Positions 54,721 to 64,000 of a stretch of DNA of 64,000 bases are shown piece after piece; the first letter of the stretch is position 1, and the number at the start of each line of letters is the position of its first letter. The DNA comes from Dermanyssus gallinae. Lineage: Eukaryota; Arthropoda; Arachnida; Mesostigmata; Dermanyssidae. The stretch covers positions 19,453 to 83,452 of the forward strand of contig QVRM01002358.1 in NCBI GenBank assembly GCA_003439945.1, given 5' to 3'. The position numbers were made by a program, and so were the translations under genes. The notes under the pieces are model-generated. The model worked only from the letters and a program-made list of their open reading frames with translations. It did no database searches and was not told the DNA's origin.

Positions 54721-56572
54721 TGTCTTTTAGAATTACATTTACCGAAATGATAAGCGTGAAACGACACGATACATCTTTAGTCAGCGGAATTCAAAACAAG
54801 TGCGGTTTTTAGTCAGCTGGCCACGTAAACGAATAACGTGGTCGACAATGTCCAGGGCGTTGTATGTCCGAGTGTATAAACTAACATATTTTATAGTAAA
54901 CGCCTGGGTATAAAGTTACACAGCTGTGGATGTGTTGTGTGTTTTCGTTTCCTACGGTTTCGTAAGTGCTCGTATCGAGCACGTAAGTTCTAAATTTGAT
55001 TTCACAATCAAACACTACCACAAATGTCTATATTCGCACACTCCAGGCTTGCAGCGCACAATTCGTGCTGTTCGAAATGGTCTTCAGTAACGCACACTTA
55101 ACATCGCACCAGGCTATCATGCAGCGAGCAGACTTTTCAAGTTTTTTCCTAGATTTATCTCTATGCATTTTTGCATATATTTTGAGATCGTTTCCGCATA
55201 TTTACACACAGCAAACACTAGCATTCTTCAGGCGTGCTCTGAGATTCATGGCAAATAAAGTGCATGATAATAAAACAACTAAACGGGTGAACTTAATGTG
55301 CAAGGCCCTCGACTCGAAGTCTGACTGAAAACTAAGGCAGATGGCTTCTGCACTAAAGACGCAGCAGACCTTTGTTGGCCAATAACCGGTTCATTTGCAA
55401 AACATAATGCGTCAACTGCCCCACTTTTTCTTCACATCGCAGGCCAAAAGATGTCTGGAAGTCAGGATAGCCGATATGGGTGCATATCAGAAGCGTATAT
55501 ACACATATATGGGGCGGAATAGAGAAGATACTTGACGGCTCCGATACTAAGGGTCGTAGGTTCGATTCCGGCACAACGCGTGCTTTTTCGAAACGGACTT
55601 TGGTTACATGTGCATTGATCCGATTTCATTTGTGTTCCGATAAATGACAGTTTCTAAGATTGCGGCTAAGTGCGCGGCTAAAAAATAAGCAGAACCGGGT
55701 TCCGGTACACCGCGAAACAGAAGAGTCGCGATAGATTGCGTTGTGTCCTCACGCAGCTCACTCTATCGTGAATCTTCCCGTGCAAATGTGCATTTTGAAT
55801 GAACCTCGCACTTTGATGCACGTTTTTGGCTTCAATTGATGGCTCAGGATGTGTTATTGCAAATTATTCGTCGATTGTTTATGAGAACATAAGATTTCAG
55901 TCTCATACAATAAACGTGAGACAGCATATCTCTGAGGCTAATATGGCTGAGTTCTCTCAAACACAAAGCGGCAGACCGCTTGTACGATTCTTGTTTATCG
56001 TGAAAATATTCGCCGTCAACGCAAACCGGCGAAATGACCGTTAGCTTGCCGAAACGATGTCCCGATTATGGAACAGCGTACATTTTCAGCTTGTGTGTAC
56101 ACCTTTAGGGTGGTGCATAATAAAGAAGACGCGATGGCACCATAGCTTTTTAACGGCCAAACAGTGATACAGAAAGTTGATCTACATATTCTGCAAGCAT
56201 GGTGAAAGTGTGGTCATATTCTGTGTCTAATGATGTGCAATATGTTTCTCAACAGGACGCCGCACCCCCTTATATCAGCCGTTTAGTGCAACACTTGCTG
56301 GAGTGAGCTCAGGAGCATGCTTTGGGAAAAAGAGAACTCGTGGCTGTCTAGCATTGCAGATTTAAGGATCCTAAATCATTATCGTTACTCAGCGCGAGTC
56401 TAACAAAACTCGACATAATAACACAGCCTCGGTCACAGGCATGCATTTTGCAAATCTTGATAAGCAGGTTGTGTAAGATCCCTGTAAGCTTTGTCTTGAA
56501 TTGAATGAATACGTTTGCTAGGAATTTGTTTTCATTCAGATTTACAGCATTTAAATAAAGTGACATCAGTTA

Positions 56573-56575
<3 letters not shown>
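54721..56575. other. no gene recognised; tRNA-like segment at about 55515-55585
   Basis: GGTCGTAGGTTCGATTCCGGC at 55552-55572 has a box-B and T-arm appearance, with a possible box A ~45 bases earlier. It may be a SINE head or tRNA relic; no acceptor stem could be drawn convincingly. Confidence 0.35.

Positions 56576-56608
<33 letters not shown>
56576..56608. repeat. (TA)n microsatellite
   Basis: About 16 TA units, followed shortly by a (TG)n-like tract at 56624-56640. Confidence 0.95.
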
Positions 56609-56612
<4 letters not shown>

Positions 56613-57244
56613 TATATACACATGTTTGTGTGTGTGTTTGCTGATTTTCACAAATCATGCAGAGTCGTTAAATCTAGCCATGCAGTAAGACCATTCCAGA
56701 AAGGTAGGGGTAACCGTAACTTACTCACTCAATACGACTGGTTCGTTTTTTTGCCCGTTTACGTTCGCCGCTATTCAAACACATTAGGGAGTGTGTAGCG
56801 TATACGTCTTTAGGGCCCACGGTGACGGGTCCATAAGTACGGTACGGTGGGCTGGGAGACTATCGTTCGTCAGCCACCATGCCGCCACGCAAAGACCCCG
56901 CTTGACTTTGACTGCTGCTTCTACTACTGCGACCGACCACTACTCCTGCTGCTATGAAAAACGAAACGCGCACTCATTTTTAAGCCGATTGGATAACGGT
57001 TAATTAAGTGTAGATTAATAGCTGCCATCATCGAACACCGAAAATTAGCGGCGCCGAGGATCGGCGGCGGCCACTCCATCCAAAATTACACTGAAAACTA
57101 AGAAGATCCTAATGGACCAGGCTTCTTTGTTTACCCACGCCGTTTCTCCCTTCTTTGCCGCTTTTCTTTGCACCCCGCCATATTCTGGCCAGCCTTCGGG
57201 AGTACAACGCCCAAAGCATAAAAATGGTTGCCTAATTATAACGG

Positions 57245-57246
<2 letters not shown>
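56609..57246. other. no gene recognised; moderately GC-rich
   Basis: The ATG at 56879 has a strong GCCACCATG context but opens only eight codons. About 56790-57110 is richer in G+C than its flanks, which could mark a regulatory or first-exon region, unproven. Confidence 0.3.

Positions 57247-57326
<80 letters not shown>
57247..57326. repeat. (ATT)n microsatellite
   Basis: About 27 ATT units, nearly uninterrupted. Confidence 0.95.
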
Positions 57327-57328
<2 letters not shown>

Positions 57329-57337
57329 GCCGTAGTG

Positions 57338-57341
<4 letters not shown>

Positions 57342-57395
<54 letters not shown>
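57342..57395. repeat. (TA)n microsatellite
   Basis: About 27 TA units, separated from the (ATT)n by 15 bases. Confidence 0.95.
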
Positions 57396-57398
<3 letters not shown>

Positions 57399-58404
57399 GC
57401 ATACTACACGGCAGGCGTCATCACATTTTAAAATACTAACGTTCACCTTCTATGCAATGTCCATGCATATGTTAAAGGCTAAATAGAGACGTTAGATTAA
57501 GTGGTGTTTGAACAAGACTCCGTTAGACAACGATTGTACGGGACGGTAACAAATTAAAGCTTCGGAAAACTCCAAAAGGTCGTTGGATGTTCTCCATTCC
57601 TTAGACGGACCTTGACAAGTATTCTATAATCCAGACAGTAACGTAGCCGAGATTGACCCTCGGGTCCACTCTCTGGGAACGGGACCTGAAAGAGCACATG
57701 GAACATGAGCGCGAAGCCCACTTAAGGATATCAGAGATATCAGTAACAATAAGCGCCCTAGATACTATGCAAGCATGCATCAAGCATGGTCAGGAGTTTA
57801 AATCGGGACTTGATTTTATCGAAAATCAAGCTCACTCGTTCTATCTCTCTTTGATGCATGTTGTGTACTTGTCTCGAATTTGCGTATTATCGTGAACAGA
57901 TACTGCAACTCAATCTGTTGGTATCTAGTTGATCAAATAACATTTAGAAAGGTTTATGTATAAGCTATGTAGTGTAGTCTATAATTTACACGCTAAGGTC
58001 TCTAAAAAGACGTCTCCGGTATTGGTTTCAATGCGTCTTTAAACCTGGGCGGAACGTTATGTAATATCTGTCACTCTCGTTCGTGTTGTTTGGAGGATTA
58101 AGTCGTTCCTTTGTTATCGTCATTGGAACGCTTTGCGTTAAGTAAAAAGACGTGGTAGCCTGGAGGTAATTGGTGCTCAAGTGGTCTATTTGAAATAGTA
58201 GCGTTTTATTCAAACATGATTGTCCTAAATAATATGTTAACACATATATTATGTATTTATATGCATACATATTTATTCACCAGAATATTGGTAGTAGTAT
58301 ATATAATCCATAGCATGCATATACATGCATTATTGTTGCACTCGTTCGAGATGCCAGGATGACGCTAACAGCATAATATTCTCTCTCTTTCTCTATACAT
58401 ATTT
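57396..58404. other. no gene recognised
   Basis: Short ORFs only. Confidence 0.5.
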
Positions 58405-58560
58405 TTTGGGGATAGCCTAGTGGAAGGGTCATTGTCTTACATTTAATACGTCGCTAAATTCAATCTCGGAGCAACAAACGTGAAAACCCGAAGTAAAAAT
58501 AATAAACTGCGTTTATAATTTTGACTTCGGGTAAAGTCTGTGCCGAAGTGGACTTCACTC
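58405..58560 (+). mobile_element. tRNA-like SINE candidate
   Basis: GGGATAGCCTAGTGGAAGGG is a good box A, and AAATTCAATCTCGG about 50 bases on is a weak box B. The body ends with GCCGAAGTGGACTTCAC, similar in position to GCCGGAGTGG of SINE B. Only one copy, so it remains a candidate. Confidence 0.42.
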
Positions 58561-59896
58561 AATTATGAACGAGCAAAAATAAATAACGGGGATTGGATAT
58601 GGCATTATGCAATACTATCCGCCAGCATGCTTTCTTCTACTATTTCATTTTCTTTACATCTACTATTTTATCTACTTAACGTCTACTACTTAATTTACTT
58701 AACATCTACTATTTTATTTACTCAACACCTACTATTTCATTTACTTAACATCGACTATTATATTTACTCTACATTATATGATAAAACAAGCAGATAGAAC
58801 CATACTTGTATCGTCTGTGGGTCTAACACGTGAGCTGTAAAGCTTTTGATCGAAACCGCAAAGCGGAGGCAGTTTTTGGCTGAAGCCGAACGTCAGTCGC
58901 AAAGTCACACCGGTAGCAGGTGAAGCCGAGAAAGCCGGCGATTGCAAGTGGAATATCTGCGGCAACGGTTTTGCTGCTTAAGTTTTGTTTGGCAATAGCG
59001 CACAATGGCGACCATTTCGGGGACCGGCAGCTTTGGCTGCAGTTAGTCAACAGTGCTGCCCCAACAGCCAATTGTGAAGCCCTATGAAGTTAGTTCTCTC
59101 ACTACCCCACCTGCTTGGCTTGCTGGTAATCTATCTGCTCATATCTAGACCTTGTCTTGTTTAACTTCGCGTTTGCTTCTAGAAGAATCTATGTTTTCTC
59201 AGGGGTCATTGAGCGAGGACATGGAAAACGGTACGCGAGTGAGAAAGAAATGAAAAGCGAGAGAGAGAGAGAGAGCGAGATAGACAGAGGGTTGCAAGAG
59301 AGAAAAAAGAGAACGGGGCGTTTTCGGCTATGGTTTCTGTTAGGTTCTTATCAGTCAGTTCCCGCTGCTCTGCTACCTCTGCTGCGTCCCCAAGCAGACA
59401 CCATTGAGCGAGAGGCCGGGGGGGGGGCACCCCCGGGCACCCCCGGGCCTCCACGCATTACACACCGGCATGGGTCTCTGGGGGCTGTCAGCTTGAGTCA
59501 CTCGCTGACCTTACCACCTTCACCAGCCGTCGGATAGCCAATACCGTCGGGCGCATAACAAGAATGGATCTGCTCATAAATTGTAATTGTTGCTGCTTTT
59601 CGTCCTCAAGGAGTTCGTTTGCTTCTCACACACCGGTCGGGCAGCCATGATCATCGGCTTTTTCCCACAACAGCGAGCAAACAGCAGCACGAATGCCGGA
59701 CTATGAAACCAAAACAAGAGATGACTAAGAAAGGGTAGCTCATGCGTTTTCCGAGCTCTTGAGCCCTTTGTTCCCGAGAATAGAGGCGTGCGATCGACTC
59801 CTCTTAGCACAACCTCACCACCTGAGCGCATTGACAATCCCTAGAGGAGATACGCTTACTCGTGGCCGTTGGATGACGTTATTGTAATATGTGATG

Positions 59897-59898
<2 letters not shown>
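58561..59898. other. no gene recognised
   Basis: A diffuse ~21-base repetition (CTACTATTT.ATTTACTTAAC) lies at 58635-58760, a GA-rich tract at 59245-59310, and G/C runs at 59420-59450. About 59320-59560 is GC-rich. No recognised coding region. Confidence 0.5.
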
Positions 59899-59967
<69 letters not shown>

Positions 59968-59984
59968 TATATATATGATATATA

Positions 59985-60019
<35 letters not shown>

Positions 60020-60028
60020 ATATATATT
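59899..60028. repeat. (TA)n block
   Basis: About 130 bases of TA repeats with ATTATA and TCTA interruptions. Confidence 0.95.
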
Positions 60029-60213
60029 TGTGTAAAGAGTTTTTTTTTAACGAAAGTCGCATATGCATACTCACTTTCTAAATTGCAAGACTAACCTGTA
60101 TTTACACATCAATCTCACATAGTGTGAAATACGGCGTCGGTGACGTGCCCTGAAGCCTGCTAATAGTGAGCGATCTACGCCCACTCCTTGCCTTGACAGA
60201 GCTAGAATTTACT

Positions 60214-60214
<1 letters not shown>
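60029..60214. other. no gene recognised
   Basis: Short spacer between two TA blocks. Confidence 0.6.
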
Positions 60215-60262
<48 letters not shown>

Positions 60263-60270
60263 GTATATAT

Positions 60271-60317
<47 letters not shown>

Positions 60318-60364
60318 ATATATATATATATATATATATATCTATATATATATACATATATATA
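60215..60364. repeat. (TA)n block
   Basis: About 150 bases of TA repeats with TTTA, TAGTA, TCTA and ACATA interruptions. Confidence 0.95.
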
Positions 60365-60916
60365 ATCAGTTTTAAGCATGTCTAGACACGAGAACTAAGA
60401 TGGCATCGCGGTTCCACTGAATGATTTTTGAAGCACGCAGGTCCAATGACTCCGGGCGAGCGGCTGGCGGTCTGGGTGCGATGACAACACCTGCCACAAC
60501 TGGAGATGCTCACGAGTTCAGTGGCGAATGGCACTGACCCTGACGGCCCGTCGTTCCACTACTCAGACATTGCAAGCAGCGGCCCAAAAATGTCCGCGCC
60601 GTATTGGACACTTGGCAAATGGGCAAAGTCGAGCCAGAGAGCCTGACGAGCTGCTGATGGTGATGATCTGGCCTGGCCAGATGAGTGCCGTCTGTTGTGC
60701 GGAAATTGGGTTTTGTGTTTCTAAATGGGTTCTTTCGCAATTTCCTCGATTTGCAGAGGTCCCGAGAATGCACCGGCTAGTTAGTCCTCGTTAGCTCCTA
60801 AACAGATATCAGGTTTTTCCTAGCGATGTTGGACGCCACTTTCTCTACGATCTCCGCTTTGGAGCTGTCATACCGTGTTGGACGCTTAGTTCTGTGTGCA
60901 TGCATACAGAGCCAAG

Positions 60917-60918
<2 letters not shown>
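60365..60918. other. no gene recognised
   Basis: Moderately GC-rich between 60430 and 60770, with ORFs on both strands that lack recognisable domains. Confidence 0.5.

Positions 60919-60967
<49 letters not shown>
60919..60967. repeat. (TA)n microsatellite
   Basis: About 23 TA units with one TTTA interruption. Confidence 0.95.
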
Positions 60968-61205
60968 GATTCGGCGGTAAAATGCAAAACTATACTCAAT
61001 ACGTCACTATAACTGTTAAAAAACGCTCGTATAAAAACCGCTCTCCATTATACGAAAGTGTATCCATAAGATTTATCACGTCTAATCAAACGAGAGAATT
61101 ATCCTCCAATCGTCGAGACGTGTCCAGAATCTATGTTAGCCGATGGTCCAGGAAAATGCGCTACTAAATCATATGCGAAACTAGCGTCGCTCGTTACGAC
61201 ATGCC

Positions 61206-61992
61206 TTAGTTAATAACCATATTAATAACCCTTGTGTGATCAATGTGACTACTCTGGCAATATTCACTATTCTATCCGTTGGCATTTGGCTTGTCATGTT
61301 ATAGATACTTTTGTTTATATACAGGTGTACGCATTTCTCGCTTGACACTACTATATCTGACGAAGTAAGTTACGATACTAAGATTTGCTTGGATTGCACA
61401 CAAACTTCTGTCGGCAAAATTACCTTAATTTTTGTTTCGCCGTATTTATCGGTACGGCCTCAGTTTGACATCGATTCAGGTGCACAACTTAGGAGCAACA
61501 TATGTATCTACTAAATGCTATCAACATTAGACTGTTCAGTTTTGGCTGAACGTATCGGGTTCAGAAATAAATTATTTAAATCATATTTTACGTCATACTT
61601 TAGTTAATAACCATATTAATAACCCTTGTGTGATCAATGTGACTACTCTGGCAATATTCACTATTCTATCCGTTGGCATTTGGCTTGTCATGTTGTATAT
61701 GCTTTTGTTTATATACAGGTGATGTACGCATTTCTCGCTTGACACTACTATATCTGACGAAGTAAGTTACGATACTAAGGTTTGCTTTAATTGCACAAAC
61801 TTCTGTCGGCAAAATTACCTTAATTTTTGTTTCGCCGTATTTATCGGTACGGCCTCAGTTTGAAAGTCACCTCGATTCAGGTGCACAACTTAGGAGCAAC
61901 ATATGTATCTACTAAAATGCTATCAACATTAGACTGTTCAGATTTGGCTGAACGTATCGGGTTCAGAAAATAAATTATTTAAATCATATTTG
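61206..61992 (+). repeat. 394-bp tandem duplication, two copies
   Basis: Copy 1 runs from 61206 to 61599 and copy 2 from 61600 to about 61992. Both start TTAGTTAATAACCATATTAA and end TAAATTATTTAAATCATATT. They differ by a small number of substitutions and short indels. Each contains TTTATATACAG followed by 40 or 43 bases and then GTAAGT, so a splice-flanked mini-exon is possible. Confidence 0.9.
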
Positions 61993-62149
61993 CTTTGGAC
62001 GAGCTCCGCTAGATTTGCACAAATTCAGACCTGTAAACCGGGTTAATTCTACACGTCCTATTAAGCCGCTACCGCTGCTAACTTGCACGACCTCAGTTAT
62101 GAATGCGCTTGTTGTCAGCCTGCTCTTGCGACACCATCGCGCTGGGTAG

Positions 62150-62470
62150 TGTAAGCAGTTCTGCAGGCAGTTTCGCGATCTTGTCCGAGATGTAATATTA
62201 TCAGCGCAAAAGGTCTATGTGGCATTGTTGGCCTTTTGCAACCGTACAGAATGGAGAAAAAAACTGGATGCGTCACCATGGGCTTGCTGTTCTCTCTCTA
62301 ACGCCAAAGATATCATATAGCAGGCTGTTCCGAGAGACGGAGTCAAATACGGAATGAAAATCGAGTGAGGCTGCCTAAGACCTATCATAGGTTGCCCTAC
62401 TCTCCATATACTGGATAACTTCAGAAAGTGGCGCTCTTTCCGCTGACCGGCCTGGAGAAACTGTGTTGTT
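62150..62470 (-). pseudogene. LINE reverse transcriptase remnant
   Basis: Minus strand: ERAPLSEVIQYMESRATYD, then after a stop AASLDFHSVFDSVSRNSLLY (the first catalytic-Asp motif, LDFxxAFDSVxRxxL, at about 62365-62310) and DIFGVRERTAS. Further downstream, in another frame, FCADNITSRTRSRNCLQNC may be the decayed active-site motif (ADN for ADD). The RT middle between them is shortened. Not obviously related to the other LINEs here. Fossil. Confidence 0.6.
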
Positions 62471-62591
62471 TTGCCGCGGCCTTTGTCATGGAAGCGATGG
62501 ATACAATAAACAACGTAAGGGTCTTTAAATACGACACTACTAAGGACGATCGACGTCCATAGCTGGTTGGGACATTCGCTGCTCTCCTGCC

Positions 62592-62605
62592 TCTAAATGT
62601 GGGCT
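62592..62605. repeat. target-site duplication of SINE A, left copy
   Basis: TCTAAATGTGGGCT, identical to 62791-62804. Confidence 0.85.
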
Positions 62606-62790
62606 TAAAGTAAAGTTTTTCGGGCTGACCCTCAGCCAAGATTTAACGTCCACGAAACTGTTTTTCACATTGCTTCATAGACGGACCCCCATAAATACAA
62701 ATGTGCAACGGTGGGGCTCGAACCCGCGCACCTATGTGTCTCCTCCGGTTGCGAGGCGCAGACTTAAGCCACCACGCCACCGGGCTCGAC
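62606..62790 (-). mobile_element. tRNA-derived SINE, family A, copy 3
   Basis: Nearly identical to 5281-5464. On the minus strand, GTGGCTTAAGTCTGCGCC is box A and CGGGTTCGAGCCCCACC is box B; the body ends GGCTGAGGGTCAGCCCGAAA. Perfect 14-bp duplications flank it (62592-62605 and 62791-62804). It inserted a short distance from the RT remnant at 62150-62470. Confidence 0.88.
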
Positions 62791-62804
62791 TCTAAATGTG
62801 GGCT
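62791..62804. repeat. target-site duplication of SINE A, right copy
   Basis: TCTAAATGTGGGCT, identical to 62592-62605. Confidence 0.85.
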
Positions 62805-64000
62805 GTTATTTCATTTACTATTTTCTAAAGCTACTGTTAAACAGGGGTCGTTAGGACTGATATGATGGAAGGCCGTTGCTGCCGTTAGGTGTTTGTACAC
62901 AACAGGGTCCAACCATGCAGATTTTACATTTGATTTTGATCAGATCGTACACAATAGTTCATCTTCTGAAAAGGGTTTTCATGCGTCGCCTGCAAAGTAG
63001 CTTTGCACCTAAATACTGGTCAGATAGGTGGTATGGCTAAGACAACATGAGCAAGCAGCGGTGTTAGGTAAAACCTGATAAAAGCAAAATTTTTGCAAGA
63101 AGAAGTTCCGCGATACGAACCCCAAATAATACACGTACTAGTTTAGTCTAAAATAGTAACCACGTAAATAACCACGTTGTTCCGAAATTCTCGACCTAGC
63201 CATTCTAACGTCACTAAGCAGCCTAGGCTAGAGGTAAGCATAAAGTTAGTTATTCGACTAGAAAATACATTTATATTTAGATGAGGTCAACAAAGTTGCC
63301 GTACAAAACAACACGATGCAGGTGTACAGCAAATGTGTGAGGTCAGTTTGAGTCTGCTGTGCAAATGTAGGTCGTCCGCATGAAGCCAAGAGCAGAAAGA
63401 GTGGGTATCCGTTTTCGCCCCTGTACCTTCGTCGACCTTAATACCCTAATTCCGTTGCTTTCGATCGGCGACGCGAGACGAAGCCAGTCGAGATATCGAG
63501 AATTGTCAATGGCGAATTCTTTACCCGAGTTGGCTTTTTCAGAAAGGAAACTCCTCACGCCAGGCATCGGCCGTCAGCGTCGGGATACACAAGCATAGGA
63601 CTGGGAAGTCAGAAAGGCAATGCTCCGCAAAGGTAAAAAATAAGCTTCACAAACGTTAGTATTGGCTAGCGACGCTCGAGGAGCTAAAAGCGAGTCGGCA
63701 TTGCGACTGTATCACGTTAAGCTCCATCTACGGTATAAAATTATCGGTCGTGTTCACCACTCTGCCAATGTGAAAAGGCAGCAACAGAAACAACGAAAAC
63801 GATCGAAGAGCAAATGTAATTGCAGCGGAAGAACAACACCATCGAGAACAGTAATAGCCACAAGAACACTAACAACTGCAACAACTATGTAACACTCATG
63901 ATGCACCATAGCAAACAATATAAAATTACAAAATTCGTCCCGAATAGATTTAAATGTTTTGCTGGATGTTTCAGGTAGCTAACAGTAAGGAGTTAGAGGA
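62805..64000. other. no gene recognised
   Basis: The ORFs near 63343-63598 and 63662-63892 have ordinary composition but no recognisable domain. The latter is basic and Lys/Arg/Thr-rich. Confidence 0.5.

Noticed and set aside
56879..56905. ATG in a strong GCCACCATG context
   Set aside because: The frame closes after eight codons and no splice donor precedes the stop, so no gene call is made.

Overview
This is a eukaryotic, intron-scale, non-coding-rich window with no bacterial-style gene order. Every coding stretch I can recognise belongs to a transposable element: mariner/Tc1-type DNA transposons, several lineages of non-LTR retrotransposon (LINE) and tRNA-derived SINEs. They are separated by low-complexity DNA with roughly thirty (TA)n arrays plus (ATT)n, (CTA)n and (CT)n tracts. 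The mariner type (DD34D, mellifera-like), the R1-like and I-like LINEs and the SINE density suggest an arthropod. I cannot fix the species from sequence alone, and I found no host protein-coding gene that I would defend.

Layout. 1-1240: near-complete mariner with an intact 353-aa transposase, cut at its 5' end by the window edge. 2.5-3.2 kb: 3' end of an R1-like LINE and a dispersed ~85-bp repeat. 5.3 kb: tRNA-SINE (family A) with a perfect 16-bp target-site duplication. 7.2-13.0 kb: a decayed I-like LINE (RNase H, RT, ORF1) on the minus strand. Its ORF1 is split by a 5'-truncated second LINE (11057-12224) flanked by an 11-bp duplication. 13.7-17 kb: remnants of three further LINEs. 18.1-18.9 kb: dead mariner, followed by a 54-bp minisatellite. 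21-22 kb: SINE-like units. 24.8-27.1 kb: two LINE remnants. 27.2-28.1 kb: a GC-rich island with one candidate exon. 29.5-32.7 kb: SINE A, an RLE-type LINE 3' end, a 1155-bp foldback transposon with ~485-bp inverted arms, and SINE B. 33.1-38.7 kb: an unrecognised ORF, two transposase remnants and SINE B. 39.3-42.4 kb: a LINE with a PHD-like ORF1 and an internally deleted ORF2. 46.9-48.6 kb: faint RT and mariner remnants. 49.0-51.4 kb: a 5'-truncated LINE with a YLDD reverse transcriptase and a restriction-enzyme-like endonuclease, next to SINE B. 51.5-64 kb: mostly anonymous DNA with large (TA)n blocks, a 394-bp tandem duplication, an RT remnant and another SINE A with a perfect target-site duplication.

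Interactions. SINEs need LINE machinery in trans. Several TA-targeting DNA transposons and SINEs sit in or at the edge of (TA)n tracts, so the microsatellites and the mobile elements appear to have shaped each other. The most unusual items are the foldback element, a ~60-bp unit found three times with (TA)n on both sides, the YLDD/RLE LINE lineage, the nested LINE insertion with its target-site duplication, and the duplicated block carrying a possible splice-flanked mini-exon.
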